DNA from: an uncultured beta proteobacterium
GTDB taxonomy: Bacteria > Pseudomonadota > Gammaproteobacteria > Burkholderiales > Burkholderiaceae_E
Length of the DNA: 64,000 nucleotides
Reading direction: 5' to 3'
NCBI GenBank assembly: GCA_903934295.1
Contig: CAIZNI010000060.1
Location: forward strand, 16,693 to 80,692
Part shown: positions 8,936-20,450 of the stretch, one piece after another
Numbering within the stretch: position 1 is the stretch's first letter
Layout of the letters: each line of letters starts with the position of its first letter
Notes under the pieces: model-generated
Seen by the model: the letters and a program-made list of their open reading frames with translations, nothing else
What the model was told of the DNA's origin: nothing
The model's database searches: none
Made by a program: the position numbers and the translations under genes

Positions 8936-10270
8936 TTACTGCTGGGTGAAGGGTCCCCAGCTGGGCTCGCGGATGTCGCCCAGGCTGGAACTCAGTCGCT
9001 GCTTGACCCGGCCATCGACCGTGACCGCGACCAGCGATTCGCGGCGCCCCGACTGGGTGGCGTACAGGATCCATTTGCCGTTGGGCGAGAAACTGGGGGA
9101 TTCCTCCCGGCCACCGTCGGAGAGCAACTGCTCGGCGCCGGTCGTCAGGTTTCTGAGTGCCACCAGGTAGCGGCCGTCGCGGCGGGTGATGAAGGCCAGC
9201 GAGCGGCCGTCGGGGCTGGGTCGTGCCGACACGTTGTACGGCGAATTGAAAGTGATGCGGACCGCCTCGCCCCCGTCGACCGGCATCCGGTAGATCTGGG
9301 GCGAACCGCCGCGATCGGAGGTGAAGTAGAGCCCCCGGCCGTCGGGTGAGAACGAGGGCTCGGTGTCGATGCCCGGTGAGGTGGTCAGGCGTTTGGCCGA
9401 GCCGCTGCCATCGGCATTGATCAGGAAGACCTGCGAGAGGCCTTCCCGGGTGAGCGTCACCGCCAGCGCACGTCCGTCGGGCGACCAGGCCGGTGCACTG
9501 TTGCTGCCCCGGAAATTGGCCACCGCCTTGCGTCGGCCGCTGGCCAGCTCATGGACATAGACGACCGGCTTGCCGGTTTCGAAGGACACGTAGGCGAGCC
9601 GGCCGCCGTCGGGCGACCAGGCGGGCGACATGATCGGCTCGGCGGAGTTCAGGGGCGTGACGACGTTCTCGCCGTCCCAGTCGGCCACATTGAGGCGATA
9701 GCGCTGCGCCTGGCGCGAGACGAACAGCAGCCGGGTGGCGAAGATTCCGCGTTCGCCGGTGATTTTCTGGAAGATCCAGTCGGCCATCCGGTGGGCGGCA
9801 TAACGCAGGTCGGCTTCGCTCGCCAGGAAGGACTCGCCGCCGAGGCTGCGCGACTGAACCACATCGTGCAGCCGGAACCGGATGTCGAAGCGGCCGTCGG
9901 CCAGCCGGGTGATCGAACCGCCGGCCACCGCATCGGCACCGCGGCCGCGCAGATCGGCGAAGTTGGGCGTGGCGGTGTCCGAGAGCGTCGCGCCGGCCTC
10001 GACCAGCCGGAAAGTGCCGCTGCGCGCGAGGTCGGCACGCAGCACCTCGACCACTTCCTGGGGCACCTTGCCCTCGATGGCGAAGGCGGCGATCGCGATC
10101 GGGTACTGGGTGGCGCCCACGCCCGAGACATCGATGCGCATCTGCGCCTGCGCGGCGGCGGGCCACAGCATCGCCGCCACCGGCGCAACAGCGGCGGCCA
10201 TCAGGGTCCGGCGCAGGGCCGATGCCGGGGGGACCGACATCGGGATCGCGGGCGAGTCGGAGTTGCGCAT
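8936..10270 (-). CDS. tolB: Tol-Pal system beta-propeller protein TolB
   Basis: 444 residues with a signal peptide cleaved after AAAQAQ, an N-terminal TolB domain (about residues 50-160), and a six-bladed beta-propeller with repeated SPDG motifs (PAWSPDGRALA, PSFSPDGRGLYFTSD, ARPSPDGRSLAF). Its N-terminus binds TolA and its propeller binds Pal in the periplasm. The frame is open far upstream, but ATG 10270 (MRNSDSPAIP) is the first start that leads directly into the signal peptide. tolA ends 64 bases upstream. Confidence 0.95.
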   Translation of the reverse strand: MRNSDSPAIPMSVPPASALRRTLMAAAVAPVAAMLWPAAAQAQMRIDVSGVGATQYPIAIAAFAIEGKVPQEVVEVLRADLARSGTFRLVEAGATLSDTATPNFADLRGRGADAVAGGSITRLADGRFDIRFRLHDVVQSRSLGGESFLASEADLRYAAHRMADWIFQKITGERGIFATRLLFVSRQAQRYRLNVADWDGENVVTPLNSAEPIMSPAWSPDGGRLAYVSFETGKPVVYVHELASGRRKAVANFRGSNSAPAWSPDGRALAVTLTREGLSQVFLINADGSGSAKRLTTSPGIDTEPSFSPDGRGLYFTSDRGGSPQIYRMPVDGGEAVRITFNSPYNVSARPSPDGRSLAFITRRDGRYLVALRNLTTGAEQLLSDGGREESPSFSPNGKWILYATQSGRRESLVAVTVDGRVKQRLSSSLGDIREPSWGPFTQQ

Positions 10271-10334
10271 CAACCGATTATAGCCAGCCGCCGCCACGGC
10301 TTGCGCGTCCGTGGTCGCCGGGCAGTGCCGCGGC

Positions 10335-11267
10335 TCATTCATCGCGCGGGCCCTGCACGATCGACACGTCGCGTGGCGCGCCCGCCGGCGGGCGGGGCAG
10401 GGGGTCGGAGCGGCGGATCGCCCGTTCGGCGGCCTGATCCCAGGCTGGCACGCCGCTGGATCGGGTGAGCTTGAGGTTGGCGATCGACCCGTCGGGCAAC
10501 ACCGAGACGGTGAATTCCGCCTTGGGATTGCCGCGCAGGTCGGGTGCGATCTGAAAGACGGTGTTCGAGCGGATGTGCGAGGCCACCTTGGCGCCCCAGG
10601 TGCCCAGTGCCGCGCCGCTGGCACCCCCGGCCTCGGCGCCCACCGCCGCGCCCTGGCGCGGGGTGCGTTCGCCGCCGGCCTGCGCCAGGAGGCGCTTCAC
10701 ATGATCGGCGCGGCTGCGCTCCTGCGCCTGCTCGTCGAGTCTGGCCTGCTCCTGCTGACGCGCCTCGGCGGCTTCCCGCGCCTTGCGGGCTTCGAGCAGC
10801 TTGCGGGCTTCCAGGGCCTTCTTCGCGTCGAGCGCCTCGGCGGTCTGGCGCGCCTGCAGCGCTTTCGCCTCGGCCGCCGCCTGCGCCTGCGCCTGCCGGC
10901 GGGCCTGGGCGTCGGCCTTCTGTTTCGCCTCGGCCAGGCGGGCGGCTTCGGCCTCGCGCGCCTGGCGCTCGCGCTCCTTGCGCAAGGTCTGCAGGGTGAT
11001 GTCGGCGGCCGGCTCGGTGTCGACCGGGCGGGGTGGCGGCTTGGCGGTTTCGGGCATGACCGGTGCGGGGGGCGCCGGTGCCGGCGTCTCACGCGGGGCG
11101 GGGGGCGTCCAGAGCTCCGCCTGCACCGCGACCGGCGGGTGCGTTTGCCAGCGCAGGCCGAGCAGGAACATCGCCACCAGCAGCAGGTGCATGAGCAGCG
11201 CCAGCAGGAAGGCGCCGATCCCCTGGCCGCGACCGGCGGGCGGCGGGCGCAGGGTGGACGCGTTCAT
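10335..11267 (-). CDS. tolA: Tol-Pal system protein TolA
   Basis: 310 residues. A short cytoplasmic N-terminus is followed by one membrane helix (about residues 18-40), a long Ala/Glu/Lys/Arg helical domain (about 85-200, runs of EARKAREAAEA type), and a C-terminal TonB-like domain with VSVLPDGSIANLKLTRSSG. It spans the periplasm and transmits TolQR energy to TolB-Pal. Its ATG overlaps the tolR stop by four bases. Confidence 0.93.
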   Translation of the reverse strand: MNASTLRPPPAGRGQGIGAFLLALLMHLLLVAMFLLGLRWQTHPPVAVQAELWTPPAPRETPAPAPPAPVMPETAKPPPRPVDTEPAADITLQTLRKERERQAREAEAARLAEAKQKADAQARRQAQAQAAAEAKALQARQTAEALDAKKALEARKLLEARKAREAAEARQQEQARLDEQAQERSRADHVKRLLAQAGGERTPRQGAAVGAEAGGASGAALGTWGAKVASHIRSNTVFQIAPDLRGNPKAEFTVSVLPDGSIANLKLTRSSGVPAWDQAAERAIRRSDPLPRPPAGAPRDVSIVQGPRDE

Positions 11268-11698
11268 GGCCCGGGTTTGACCATCAGCGCGGCGCGGATG
11301 TTCTCGCGCTGCAGCAGATCGAGGAGCTTGACCACGTCGCCGTAGGGTCGCTCCTTGTCGGCGCTGATCACCACCGGCAGGCTGGCGCCCGCGCCCATCT
11401 GGCGCACCCGCGCCACGAAGTCGCGCTCGGTGGCTTCCTGGCGGATCGACTCGCCGGCGTTCATCGTCACCAGCGCGATGCGCCCGCTCTTTTCCAGGCG
11501 CGCCTCGATGTAGGCCTCGGACTTCTGCTGGCTGCGGCCTGCGGTCGGCAGGTCGATCGAGCCTGGCGGCAGCAGGGGCGCGGTGACCATGAAGATCACC
11601 AGCAGCACCAGCATCACATCGATGTAGGGCACCACGTTGATCTCGTTGACGAGTCGACGGTGGCGGCCGCCGCGGCCGCGGGACTGAAGCGCTGGCAT
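11264..11698 (-). CDS. tolR: Tol-Pal system proton-channel subunit TolR
   Basis: 144 residues, ExbD/TolR family. One transmembrane helix, PYIDVMLVLLVIFMVTAPLL, carries the essential proton-relay Asp (Asp27), followed by a periplasmic domain. With TolQ it forms the proton-driven motor that energises TolA. It overlaps tolA by four bases and starts 30 bases after the tolQ stop. Confidence 0.95.
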   Translation of the reverse strand: MPALQSRGRGGRHRRLVNEINVVPYIDVMLVLLVIFMVTAPLLPPGSIDLPTAGRSQQKSEAYIEARLEKSGRIALVTMNAGESIRQEATERDFVARVRQMGAGASLPVVISADKERPYGDVVKLLDLLQRENIRAALMVKPGP

Positions 11699-11728
11699 GG
11701 GATGGGCCGGTGGTGTCGGGCGACGCGT

Positions 11729-12400
11729 CTAGCGCGCCTGGCGTTGCAGGATGTTCAGAAACTCGTCCACGAAGGTATCGAAGCGGGTGGACAGGCGATC
11801 GATGTCGTGGGCGAATCGGTTGTAGGCCACCACCGCCGGGATCGCGGCGAACAGGCCGATCGCGGTGGCCACCAGGGCCTCGGCGATGCCCGGTGCCACC
11901 GCGGCAAGCGTCGCCTGCTGCACATTGGCCAGCCCGCGAAAGGCATTCATGATGCCCCAGACGGTGCCGAACAGGCCGATGTAGGGGCTGACCGACCCGG
12001 CCGAGGCGAGAAACGCCAGGCCGCGCTCGAGCTGGTCCATCTCGCGCTGGTAGGCCGCGCGCATCGAGCGCCGGGCGCCATCGAGCATGGCCTGCACATC
12101 GCCGGGTTTCTGTTCCCGGGTCTTGATGAACTCGCCCATGCCCGATTCGAAGATCCGGGCGAGCGAGCCTGATTCGCGTCGGCCATCATGAACCAGCTGG
12201 TACAGGGTGTTGAGGTCGCGGTCTCTCCAGAAGTCGGTCTCGAAGCGCTCGGTGTCGGCGCGCGAGCGGTGAATCTGGAAGCCCTTGCGAAAGATGGTCG
12301 TCCAGGAGGCCAGCGAGATCCCCAGCAGCAGCAGCATCACCAGCTGCACCAGCACGCTGGCGTTGGTGATCAGGGACAGGATGGACAGTTCGTTGTTCAC
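11729..12400 (-). CDS. tolQ: Tol-Pal system proton-channel subunit TolQ
   Basis: 223 residues, ExbB/TolQ family, with three transmembrane helices: near the N-terminus, and in ASAGSVSPYIGLFGTVWGIM and GIAEALVATAIGLFAAIPAV. The start is GTG 12400 (NNELSILSLI follows), supported by GAGG 9-10 bases upstream and the family length; the larger open frame reads back through ybgC. It lies 38 bases after ybgC. Confidence 0.94.
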   Translation of the reverse strand: MNNELSILSLITNASVLVQLVMLLLLGISLASWTTIFRKGFQIHRSRADTERFETDFWRDRDLNTLYQLVHDGRRESGSLARIFESGMGEFIKTREQKPGDVQAMLDGARRSMRAAYQREMDQLERGLAFLASAGSVSPYIGLFGTVWGIMNAFRGLANVQQATLAAVAPGIAEALVATAIGLFAAIPAVVAYNRFAHDIDRLSTRFDTFVDEFLNILQRQAR

Positions 12401-12438
12401 GTCGGCGGACCTCGGTTGTGACTTGCGCGACACCGGCC

Positions 12439-12894
12439 TCAGGCCGGCATCGCCAGTTTTTCCAGCAGCCATCGCGGCAGTCCGGCGGCGCGCTGGGTTC
12501 GCGCGTCGATGGCCGCCACCCGCAGGTCGGACTGCACCAGGATCTGCCCGTCGGGCACGGCACGCGCCTGCTGGATCAGCCGCAGGCTGGCGCGGCGGGT
12601 TTCCAGCAGTCTGACATCGATATCGAGTTCGTCGTCGAGCCGGGCCGGCAGGCGGTAGTCGATGAACAGGTCGCGCACCACCAGCAGCACCGAGTCGCGC
12701 TCGGCGAGTTCGCGATGCACCGCACCCAGCGAACGCAGCCAGTCGGTGCGTGCCCGCTCGAAAAAGCGCAGCCAGTTGGCGTGGTAGACGATGCCCCCGG
12801 CATCGGTGTCTTCGTAGTAGACGCGCAGGCGTGTCAGGAAAACCGGCTCGGGCGGGGCGGTCAGGGGGGGCGGTGTTCGCAGACCTCGGGTCAC
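12439..12894 (-). CDS. ybgC: Acyl-CoA thioesterase YbgC (tol-pal associated)
   Basis: 151-residue single hot-dog domain. The motif YYEDTDAGGIVYHANW (about residues 26-41) contains the catalytic Asp of the 4-hydroxybenzoyl-CoA thioesterase/YbgC family. YbgC cleaves short-chain acyl-CoA or acts in phospholipid metabolism and is almost always first in the tol operon, as here. The frame begins with GTG 12894, which is preceded by no clear ribosome binding site; the start is approximate. Confidence 0.92.
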   Translation of the reverse strand: MTRGLRTPPPLTAPPEPVFLTRLRVYYEDTDAGGIVYHANWLRFFERARTDWLRSLGAVHRELAERDSVLLVVRDLFIDYRLPARLDDELDIDVRLLETRRASLRLIQQARAVPDGQILVQSDLRVAAIDARTQRAAGLPRWLLEKLAMPA

Positions 12895-12940
12895 GCGAGG
12901 ATTCTAGCAAGTGCGCCCGCGGCGGCGCCTGCCGGCTGGC

Positions 12941-13672
12941 TCACCGGGCTGCCGGCAGCAGGTTCCAGATCAGCACCAGCACCGCGATCGCCCCGCCGAT
13001 CGCCAGCGTCGCGCGCACCAGCCCGGCCCGCCGGTATTCTTCCCAGTCGAATTTTTCGGCCATGACGGTGGCCAGCGCGAAGCCACCGATCATGCCGCCG
13101 ATGTGGGCGGCGTTGTCGAGGTGGCTCGCCACGAAGCCCATCACCATCGAATAGCCCACGAAGATCAGCATCGAGGAGCGCATCGCGGCCACCAGCGCCG
13201 GGGGCAGCTTGTTGTGCTTGGTGAACAGTGCCGACAGCAGCGCCCCGACCACCCCGAAGATCGCCCCCGACGCGCCCACCGACACCGTCTTGCTGGCGGC
13301 AAAGAACAGGCTGGCCATCGAGCCGAACAGCCCCGAGAACACATAGATGACCAGGAACTGGGTGTTGCCATAGAACCGCTCGGCGATTCGGCCGGTGTCC
13401 CACAGCGCCCACATGTTGAAGCCCAGATGGATGATGCCCCCGTGCAGCAGCGTGGCCGACATCAGTCGCCAGGGCTGCTCCTGGGTGAAGGGCAGGAAGT
13501 TGCCGCCCCAGAACAGCAGCGATCGCGCATCGGGCGAGATCGGCGACATCCCGCTCAGCAGATTGAGCAGCCAGACCGCCACATTGAGTCCGACGATGAA
13601 CTTGGTCACCCACAGGCGCGGCGTCGCCTGCTGCAGGCGCCAGAGGAATTCATCGTGATCCGGATGGGCCAT
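12941..13672 (-). CDS. Rhomboid-family intramembrane serine protease
   Basis: 243 residues with six predicted transmembrane segments. The catalytic dyad is intact: GASGAIFG places Ser at 135 and HLDNAAHIGG places His at 190. The loop-1 region contains HGGIIHLGFNMWAL, the usual H/N-rich motif. It resembles compact GlpG-like rhomboids without an extra cytoplasmic domain. Substrates cannot be inferred. It sits between ruvB and ybgC, all on the minus strand, with 33- and 46-base gaps. Confidence 0.92.
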   Translation of the reverse strand: MAHPDHDEFLWRLQQATPRLWVTKFIVGLNVAVWLLNLLSGMSPISPDARSLLFWGGNFLPFTQEQPWRLMSATLLHGGIIHLGFNMWALWDTGRIAERFYGNTQFLVIYVFSGLFGSMASLFFAASKTVSVGASGAIFGVVGALLSALFTKHNKLPPALVAAMRSSMLIFVGYSMVMGFVASHLDNAAHIGGMIGGFALATVMAEKFDWEEYRRAGLVRATLAIGGAIAVLVLIWNLLPAAR

Positions 13673-13705
13673 GGAAGATGCCGGTGCGGGATTCGGGGGC
13701 GGCGG

Positions 13706-14760
<1,055 letters not shown>

Positions 14761-14764
<4 letters not shown>

Positions 14765-15345
14765 GGCCGGGCCAGGTGGCGCAGTGCCTGGCGGATGCCT
14801 TCGGACACATCGATGCCGGCGGGCAACTGGCGGATGACCGTGGCGGTCTCGCGCTCGGAGTAGCCCAGCGCGAGCAGCGCCCGCAGCACATCGGTGTCGG
14901 CCGGGCCGGGTTGCCCGTCGGGCTGGCCGGCACTGGCCAACTCGGCACCCAGCTTGCCCTTGAGTTCGAGCAGCAGCCGCTCGGCGGTTTTCTTGCCGAT
15001 GCCCGGGACCCGCGTCAGCCGGGACGCTTCCTGCAGGGTGACGGCCTGGGCCAGTTCGGTCACCGACAGCCCCGACAGCAGGGCCAGCGCGATCCGCGGT
15101 CCCACGCCGGTGATGCGGACCAGCTGCCGGAAGGCCTGGCGCTCGGCCGCGGTCAGGAAGCCGTACAGCAGGTTGGCGTCCTCGCGGATGACCTGATGGA
15201 TGAGCAGGATCACCCGCTCGCCCGCCACCGGCAGGTCATAGAAGGTGCTCATCGGGACGTCGACCTCGTAGCCGACCCCGTTGACGTCGATCAGCAGGGT
15301 GGGCGGGTCCTTGTCGAGCAGGGTTCCGCAGAGGCGTCCGATCAT
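14761..15345 (-). CDS. ruvA: Holliday junction DNA-binding protein RuvA
   Basis: 194 residues starting [10 protein letters not shown]: an N-terminal OB fold, two helix-hairpin-helix motifs ([15 protein letters not shown] and [17 protein letters not shown]), and a C-terminal domain III that contacts RuvB. The ATG at 15345 overlaps by four bases the stop of the acyl-CoA ligase upstream, an unusual arrangement because ruvC or ruvB normally adjoins ruvA. Confidence 0.97.
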
Positions 15346-16907
15346 GGCTTCGAGCTTACACCAGCGGCCCGGTAGCGATCCTTCAGCAGCCGCTTGTAGA
15401 GCTTGCCGGTCGGCAGGCGCGGCATCTGGTCGATGAAGTCGATCGAGCGCGGCACCATGTAGCGCGCCACCCGGGTGCGCACGAACTCGAGCAGCTCGGC
15501 CGCCAGCGCGTCGCTGGGCGCGATGCCGGCGGCCGGCTCGACGATCGCCTTGACCGCCTCGCCCATCTCGGCGTCGGGCACGCCGATCACCGCGACGTCG
15601 CCCACCGCCGGGTGCATCACCAGCGCGTTCTCGACCGCCTGCGGGTAGATGTTCACGCCGCCCGAGATGATCATGAATGCGCTGCGGTCGGTCAGGTGCA
15701 GGTAGCCCTGCCCGTCGACATAGCCGATGTCGCCCACCGTGGTCCAGGTGGCGTGGCGCGGGTGCTGCGCGTCGCGGGTGGCCTGCGGGGCGTTGTGGTA
15801 CTGGAACGGGACCTCGTCGCGTTCGAAATACACCAGTCCGGCCTCGCCGGCCGGCACCTCGTCGCCCTGTTCGTCGCAGATGCGCAGGGTGCCGATCAGC
15901 GCACGGCCCACCGAGCCGGGATGGGCCAGCCACTCGGTGCTGCCGATCGCGGTGACGCCGTTGCCTTCGCTGGCGCCGTAGTACTCCTCGAGGATCGGAC
16001 CCCACCAGTCGATCATCTGACGCTTGACGTCGACCGGGCAGGGTGCGGCCGCGTGGATCGCGATCTGGTGGCTGGACAGGTCGTGCGCGTCGCGCTCGGC
16101 GGCCGAGAGCTTGAGCATGCGCACGAACATCGTCGGCACCCACTGGCTGTGGGTGACCCGGTAGCGCTCGATCAGGCGCAGCGCCTCGAGGGGATCGAAC
16201 TTGTCCATCATGACCACCGTGCCGCCCAGGAACTGCACCGACTGGCAGTAGCCCAGCGGGGCCGCGTGATACAGCGGGGCGGGCGACAGGTAGACCGTGT
16301 CGGCGCACAGGCCGTAGCCGGCGAGCTGGCGCCGGCGTGGCGCGTTCATGCCGTCGGCGACCCGGCCGCCCTGCTGGGCGCGGATGATGCCCTTCGGACG
16401 ACCCGTCGTGCCCGAGCTGTAGAACATCGTGGCGCCCATCCATTCATCGGCCAGCCGGCTGGCCGGGTGGCGGGCCAGCGTGTCCTCGTAGGAGGTCCAG
16501 CCGTCGATGGTGCCGTCGACCATCAGCCGCAGCTCGCACCCCGGCATCAGCGGCGTCAGGCTGGCGGCCAGGTCGCGCATCGCCAGCGAACTCACTACCA
16601 CCCGGGCGGCGCTGTCGGCAATGATGTAGGCGGCCTCGTCGGCGGTCAGGAATCGGTTGACCGGCGCGATCAGCAGGCCGCTGCGCAGCGCCGCCCAGCA
16701 GACCTCCAGGTAGCGCATGTTGTTTTCCATGACGATCGCGATCCGATCGCCCTGGCGCAGCCCGAGCGCGTAAAGGCACTGTGCCAGCCGGTTGGAGCGC
16801 TCGTCGATGTCGCGATAGGTCAGCACCGCCCCGGTCGTGCCGTTGATGAGGGCCGGCTTGTCCGGGGTGCGCAGGGCGTGATCGCCCAGGAATTGCGGTT
16901 CGGTCAT
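15342..16907 (-). CDS. AMP-forming acyl-CoA synthetase (ANL superfamily) inserted in the ruv operon
   Basis: 521 residues. AMP-binding motif [11 protein letters not shown] (about residues 167-177), YGASEGNG, a Thr-Val-Gly-Asp acyl-adenylate motif ([20 protein letters not shown]), and C-terminal [12 protein letters not shown] with the catalytic Lys. It is a fatty/aryl-CoA ligase of the FadD3/caiC-like group; the substrate cannot be read from the sequence. It starts 42 bases after the ruvC stop and overlaps ruvA by four bases, so it is cotranscribed and probably translationally coupled with DNA-repair genes. Composition is like its neighbours. Confidence 0.9.
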   Translation of the reverse strand: MTEPQFLGDHALRTPDKPALINGTTGAVLTYRDIDERSNRLAQCLYALGLRQGDRIAIVMENNMRYLEVCWAALRSGLLIAPVNRFLTADEAAYIIADSAARVVVSSLAMRDLAASLTPLMPGCELRLMVDGTIDGWTSYEDTLARHPASRLADEWMGATMFYSSGTTGRPKGIIRAQQGGRVADGMNAPRRRQLAGYGLCADTVYLSPAPLYHAAPLGYCQSVQFLGGTVVMMDKFDPLEALRLIERYRVTHSQWVPTMFVRMLKLSAAERDAHDLSSHQIAIHAAAPCPVDVKRQMIDWWGPILEEYYGASEGNGVTAIGSTEWLAHPGSVGRALIGTLRICDEQGDEVPAGEAGLVYFERDEVPFQYHNAPQATRDAQHPRHATWTTVGDIGYVDGQGYLHLTDRSAFMIISGGVNIYPQAVENALVMHPAVGDVAVIGVPDAEMGEAVKAIVEPAAGIAPSDALAAELLEFVRTRVARYMVPRSIDFIDQMPRLPTGKLYKRLLKDRYRAAGVSSKP

Positions 16908-16949
16908 GGAGGGCGCTCGCCTGGAGGGTGGAGGGTCTGGGAAGGCCGG

Positions 16950-17510
16950 TCAGCGCAGCCGACCGGCGCGCATGCGCGCGCCGCGCTGGGCGCGGGTGCC
17001 GGGGGTACTGGCTGGGGCGCCGCTGTTGGCCGCGGCCTGCCCGGTCATCGCGCCCGCGTGGGCATGACAGATCGCGCAGGCCAGCGCATCGGCGGCGTCG
17101 GGAGAGGGCACGCCGGGCAGCGACAGCAGGCGTTGCACCATCCACTGCACCTGTTCCTTGGCCGCCCGGCCGGTGCCCACCACCGCCTGCTTGACCTGCA
17201 GCGCGGAGTATTCATGCACCGGCAGTCCGGCCGCCACCAGCGTGGTGATCGCCGCCCCGCGCGCCTGGCCCAGCAGCAGCGTCGACTGGGGGTTGACGTT
17301 GACGAACACGATCTCGACCACCGCGAGGTCGGGGCGGTACTGGGCCAGCACCTCGCCGATGCCGTCGTGGATCACCTTCAGGCGCGGGGGCAGCGGCCCG
17401 GCGGCGATCCGGATCACACCGCTGGCCACATAGCGCAGGCTCGAGCCCTCGACGTCGATGACCCCGAAGCCGGTGACCCGCAGGCCGGGGTCGATCCCCA
17501 GGATGCGCAA
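16950..17510 (-). CDS. ruvC: Holliday junction resolvase RuvC
   Basis: 186-residue RNase H-fold endonuclease resolving RuvAB-bound junctions. The four acidic metal ligands are Asp7 ([10 protein letters not shown]), Glu66 (VVEIVF), Asp138 and Asp141 (SPDAADALA), at the same numbers as the E. coli enzyme. The C-terminal tail after about residue 155 is an Ala/Gly/Arg-rich extension. It follows purH by 31 bases. Confidence 0.96.
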   Translation of the reverse strand: MRILGIDPGLRVTGFGVIDVEGSSLRYVASGVIRIAAGPLPPRLKVIHDGIGEVLAQYRPDLAVVEIVFVNVNPQSTLLLGQARGAAITTLVAAGLPVHEYSALQVKQAVVGTGRAAKEQVQWMVQRLLSLPGVPSPDAADALACAICHAHAGAMTGQAAANSGAPASTPGTRAQRGARMRAGRLR

Positions 17511-17541
17511 GGGCGCTCGCTCGGGCGGGCGGCGTGTCCGG

Positions 17542-19104
17542 TCAGTGCCGGAAGTGCCGCACGCCGGTGAAGACCATCGCCACGCCGCGCTCGTCGGCAG
17601 CGGCGATCACTTCGGCGTCGCGCACCGAGCCGCCAGGCTGGATGACCGAGGACGCACCGGCGTCGACCACCACATCGAGGCCGTCGCGAAACGGGAAGAA
17701 CGCGTCGGAGGCGACCGCCGAGCCGGCCAGCGACAGGCCCGCGTGGCCGGCCTTGATCGAGGCGATGCGGGCCGAGTCGATCCGGCTCATCTGCCCGGCG
17801 CCCACGCCCAGCGTGCGGCCGTCGCCGCAGAACACGATCGCATTCGACTTCACGAACTGGGCGACCCGCCAGGCGAAAAGCAGGTCGGCCATCTGCTGCG
17901 CGGTGGGCGCCAGGCGCGAGACCACGCGCACGTCGGCCGGCGTGAGCACGTGCTCGTCGGGCGACTGCACCAGCAGCCCGCCGCCGACCCGCTTCAGGTC
18001 GTACCCGTTGCCCGAGCGGGCCACCGCGATCTCGAGCAGCCGCACATTCTGCTTGGCGGCGAAGACCGCGCGCGCGCCCGCGTCGAAGCCCGGCGCGATC
18101 AGAACCTCGACGAACTGGCGCGCCACCTCGGTGGCAGCCGCCGCATCGAGCGGATGGTTGAAGGCGATGATCCCGCCGAAGGCCGAGGTCGGGTCGGTCT
18201 GCAGCGCCTTGCGATAGGCGCCCAGGCAGTCCGCAGCGATCGCCACACCGCAAGGGTTGGCGTGCTTGACGATCACGCAGGCCGGCTCGTCGAAGCGCTT
18301 CACGCACTCCCAGGCCGCGTCGGCATCGGCGATGTTGTTGTACGACAGCTCCTTGCCCTGCAGTTGTTGGTAGTCGGCCAGGCTGCCCGGCGCCGGTGCC
18401 AGGTCGCGGTAGAACGCGGCGCTCTGGTGCGGGTTCTCGCCGTAGCGCATGTCCTGCACCTTCAGCCACTGCTGGGTGAACACCGCCGGATGCGGCTCGC
18501 GGGTGCCGTCGGGGGCCAGCGCGGTCAGCCAGTTGGCGATCGCGCCGTCGTATTGCGCGGTGTGCGCGAACACCTTGCGCGCAAGGTCGAAGCGGGTCGG
18601 TGCCGACACGCCGCCGGTGGCGGCGATCTCGGCCAGCACCCCGGCGTAGTCGGCTGGGTCGACCAGCACCGCCACGCCGCCGTGATTCTTGGCGGCTGCC
18701 CGCAGCATGGTCGGTCCGCCGATGTCGATGTTCTCGATCGCGTCCTCGAGCGTGCAATCGGGGTTCGCCACCGTGCGCTGGAAGGGATAGAGGTTGACCA
18801 CCAGCAGGTCGATGGTCCCGATGCCGTGCTGGGCGAGCGCGCTCAGGTGCTCGGGCAGGTCGCGGCGCGCCAGCAGGCCGCCGTGGACCTTCGGGTGCAG
18901 GGTCTTGACCCGACCGTCGAGCATTTCCGGAAAGCCGGTGTAGTCGGAGACCTCGATGACCGGCAGGCCGGCCTGCGCGAGCAGTTTCGCGGTGCCCCCG
19001 GTGGACAGCAGTTCGATGCCGCGATCGGTCAGCGTGCGCGCAAGCTCGACGATCCCGTCCTTGTCGGAGACGCTGAGCAGCGCTCTTTTCACCTGGTGAG
19101 TCAT
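17542..19104 (-). CDS. purH: Bifunctional AICAR formyltransferase / IMP cyclohydrolase
   Basis: 520 residues, catalysing the last two steps of purine synthesis. The N-terminal MGS-like cyclohydrolase domain (about 1-150) has STGGTAKLL and [12 protein letters not shown]; the C-terminal AICAR transformylase domain has LRYGENPHQ and [13 protein letters not shown] 19104 overlaps the fis stop by four bases. The frame stays open upstream through fis but that part is a shadow. Confidence 0.96.
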   Translation of the reverse strand: MTHQVKRALLSVSDKDGIVELARTLTDRGIELLSTGGTAKLLAQAGLPVIEVSDYTGFPEMLDGRVKTLHPKVHGGLLARRDLPEHLSALAQHGIGTIDLLVVNLYPFQRTVANPDCTLEDAIENIDIGGPTMLRAAAKNHGGVAVLVDPADYAGVLAEIAATGGVSAPTRFDLARKVFAHTAQYDGAIANWLTALAPDGTREPHPAVFTQQWLKVQDMRYGENPHQSAAFYRDLAPAPGSLADYQQLQGKELSYNNIADADAAWECVKRFDEPACVIVKHANPCGVAIAADCLGAYRKALQTDPTSAFGGIIAFNHPLDAAAATEVARQFVEVLIAPGFDAGARAVFAAKQNVRLLEIAVARSGNGYDLKRVGGGLLVQSPDEHVLTPADVRVVSRLAPTAQQMADLLFAWRVAQFVKSNAIVFCGDGRTLGVGAGQMSRIDSARIASIKAGHAGLSLAGSAVASDAFFPFRDGLDVVVDAGASSVIQPGGSVRDAEVIAAADERGVAMVFTGVRHFRH

Positions 19105-19337
19105 AGCATCCCGTGCAGCTGAAGCTTCTTGCGAAGCGTGTTTCGGTTGATGCCCAGCATCTCGCTGGCGCGCAGCTGGTTGCCCTGCGCCTGGCGCATG
19201 ACCACCTCGAGCATCGGGCGCTCGACCGCCCGGATCACCATGTCGTAGATCGAGCCCGGGGGCGTGCCCTCGAGGTCGCGGAAATACTTTTCCAGGCTGC
19301 GCGTGACCGCTTCGTCGATCGTCTGCTGGCGGGTCAT
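19101..19337 (-). CDS. fis: DNA-binding protein Fis
   Basis: 78-residue nucleoid protein/regulator. The C-terminal helix-turn-helix is [22 protein letters not shown], nearly invariant in Fis. The N-terminal arm is shorter than in enterics, as usual in betaproteobacteria. It overlaps dusB and purH by four bases each, so translation of all three is coupled. Confidence 0.96.
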   Translation of the reverse strand: MTRQQTIDEAVTRSLEKYFRDLEGTPPGSIYDMVIRAVERPMLEVVMRQAQGNQLRASEMLGINRNTLRKKLQLHGML

Positions 19338-20362
19338 GCCACCTCCCGGTGGTCGAAAGTGTTCTGGTTGGCGGCCCCCGGCGGCGGGGCGAGGGCCGAC
19401 GGATCGGCGGCGAAGAAGTGCTCCAGCGCGCTGATCTGCTCGCGCGGGCTCGACAGTGTGTTGAATGCCTGGCGGTGGGCCTGCCAGCCCGGGCTGTCCG
19501 AGAGGTACCAGCCGACATGCTTGCGGGCGGTTCGCACACCGGTGTATTCGCCGTGGAACCGGTAATGATCCTGCAGGTGCTCGAGCAGGTGGGCCCGGAT
19601 CTCGCCCAGGTCGGGGCCGGCCAGCGCCTGTCCGGTCGCGAGGAAATGCGCGATCTCGCGAAAGATCCAGGGCCGGCCCTGGGCCGCTCGTCCGATCATG
19701 ACCGCGTCGGCGCCGGTGGCCAGCAGCACCGCGCGCGCCTGCTCGGGCGAGTCGATGTCGCCGTTGGCCACCACCGGCACGCCCACCGACTGCTTGACCG
19801 CGGCGATGGTGTCGTACTCGGCCTGGCCCCGATAGGCGCAGGCGCGGGTGCGCCCGTGGACGGTGATCATGTCCACGCCGAGCTGCTCGAAGCGGCGCGC
19901 CAGGTCGACCGCATTGCGCCGCAGGGGATCGGGGCCGGTGCGCATCTTGACGGTGACCGGCACCTCGACCGCTGCGCGCACCGCGCTCACGATGGCCATG
20001 GCCAGCGCCTCGTTGGCCATCAGCGCCGAGCCGGCCTGAACGTTGCACACCTTGCGTGCCGGGCAGCCCATGTTGATGTCGATGATCTGCGCGCCGCGCT
20101 CGACGTTGTAGCGGGCGGCCTGCGCCATCATCGCCGGATCGGCGCCGGCGATCTGCACCGCGCGCGGCTCGGTCTCGCCGGCATGGTCGATGCGCCGCTG
20201 GGTCTTGACGCTGTCGCGCAGGCTCGGGTCGGACGCGCTCATTTCCGAGACCGCGTAGCCGGCGCCCAGCGCCCGGCAGAGCGCGCGAAACGGCCGGTCG
20301 GTGACCCCGGCCATCGGTGCGACGAACACGTTGTTGGGCAGCGTGTACGGTCCGATCTTCAT
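19334..20362 (-). CDS. dusB: tRNA-dihydrouridine synthase B
   Basis: 342-residue FMN-dependent TIM-barrel enzyme reducing uridine in tRNA D loops. Motifs: [25 protein letters not shown] with the catalytic Cys, [17 protein letters not shown] and ANGDIDS. It is first in the conserved dusB-fis unit, which here continues into purH and ruv genes. A possible minus-strand -10 TAGAAT lies at 20429-20434, 67 bases upstream; no convincing -35. Confidence 0.95.
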   Translation of the reverse strand: MKIGPYTLPNNVFVAPMAGVTDRPFRALCRALGAGYAVSEMSASDPSLRDSVKTQRRIDHAGETEPRAVQIAGADPAMMAQAARYNVERGAQIIDINMGCPARKVCNVQAGSALMANEALAMAIVSAVRAAVEVPVTVKMRTGPDPLRRNAVDLARRFEQLGVDMITVHGRTRACAYRGQAEYDTIAAVKQSVGVPVVANGDIDSPEQARAVLLATGADAVMIGRAAQGRPWIFREIAHFLATGQALAGPDLGEIRAHLLEHLQDHYRFHGEYTGVRTARKHVGWYLSDSPGWQAHRQAFNTLSSPREQISALEHFFAADPSALAPPPGAANQNTFDHREVA

Positions 20363-20388
20363 GGGCAGGGGGACTCCGGAATGAACGA

Positions 20389-20415
20389 CGGCGCGATGAA
20401 AAGGCCATCGCGCCG
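20389..20415. terminator. Hairpin between murU and dusB
   Basis: CGGCGCGATG and CATCGCGCCG form a perfect 10-base-pair stem with a 7-base loop. It follows the murU stop (20451) and precedes dusB on the same strand. No T-tract follows, so it may be a weak terminator for murU or a 5' leader structure of dusB. Confidence 0.4.
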
Positions 20416-20450
20416 GCAGGGGGAGGCAATTCTAGCGAAAATCCGGCTGC

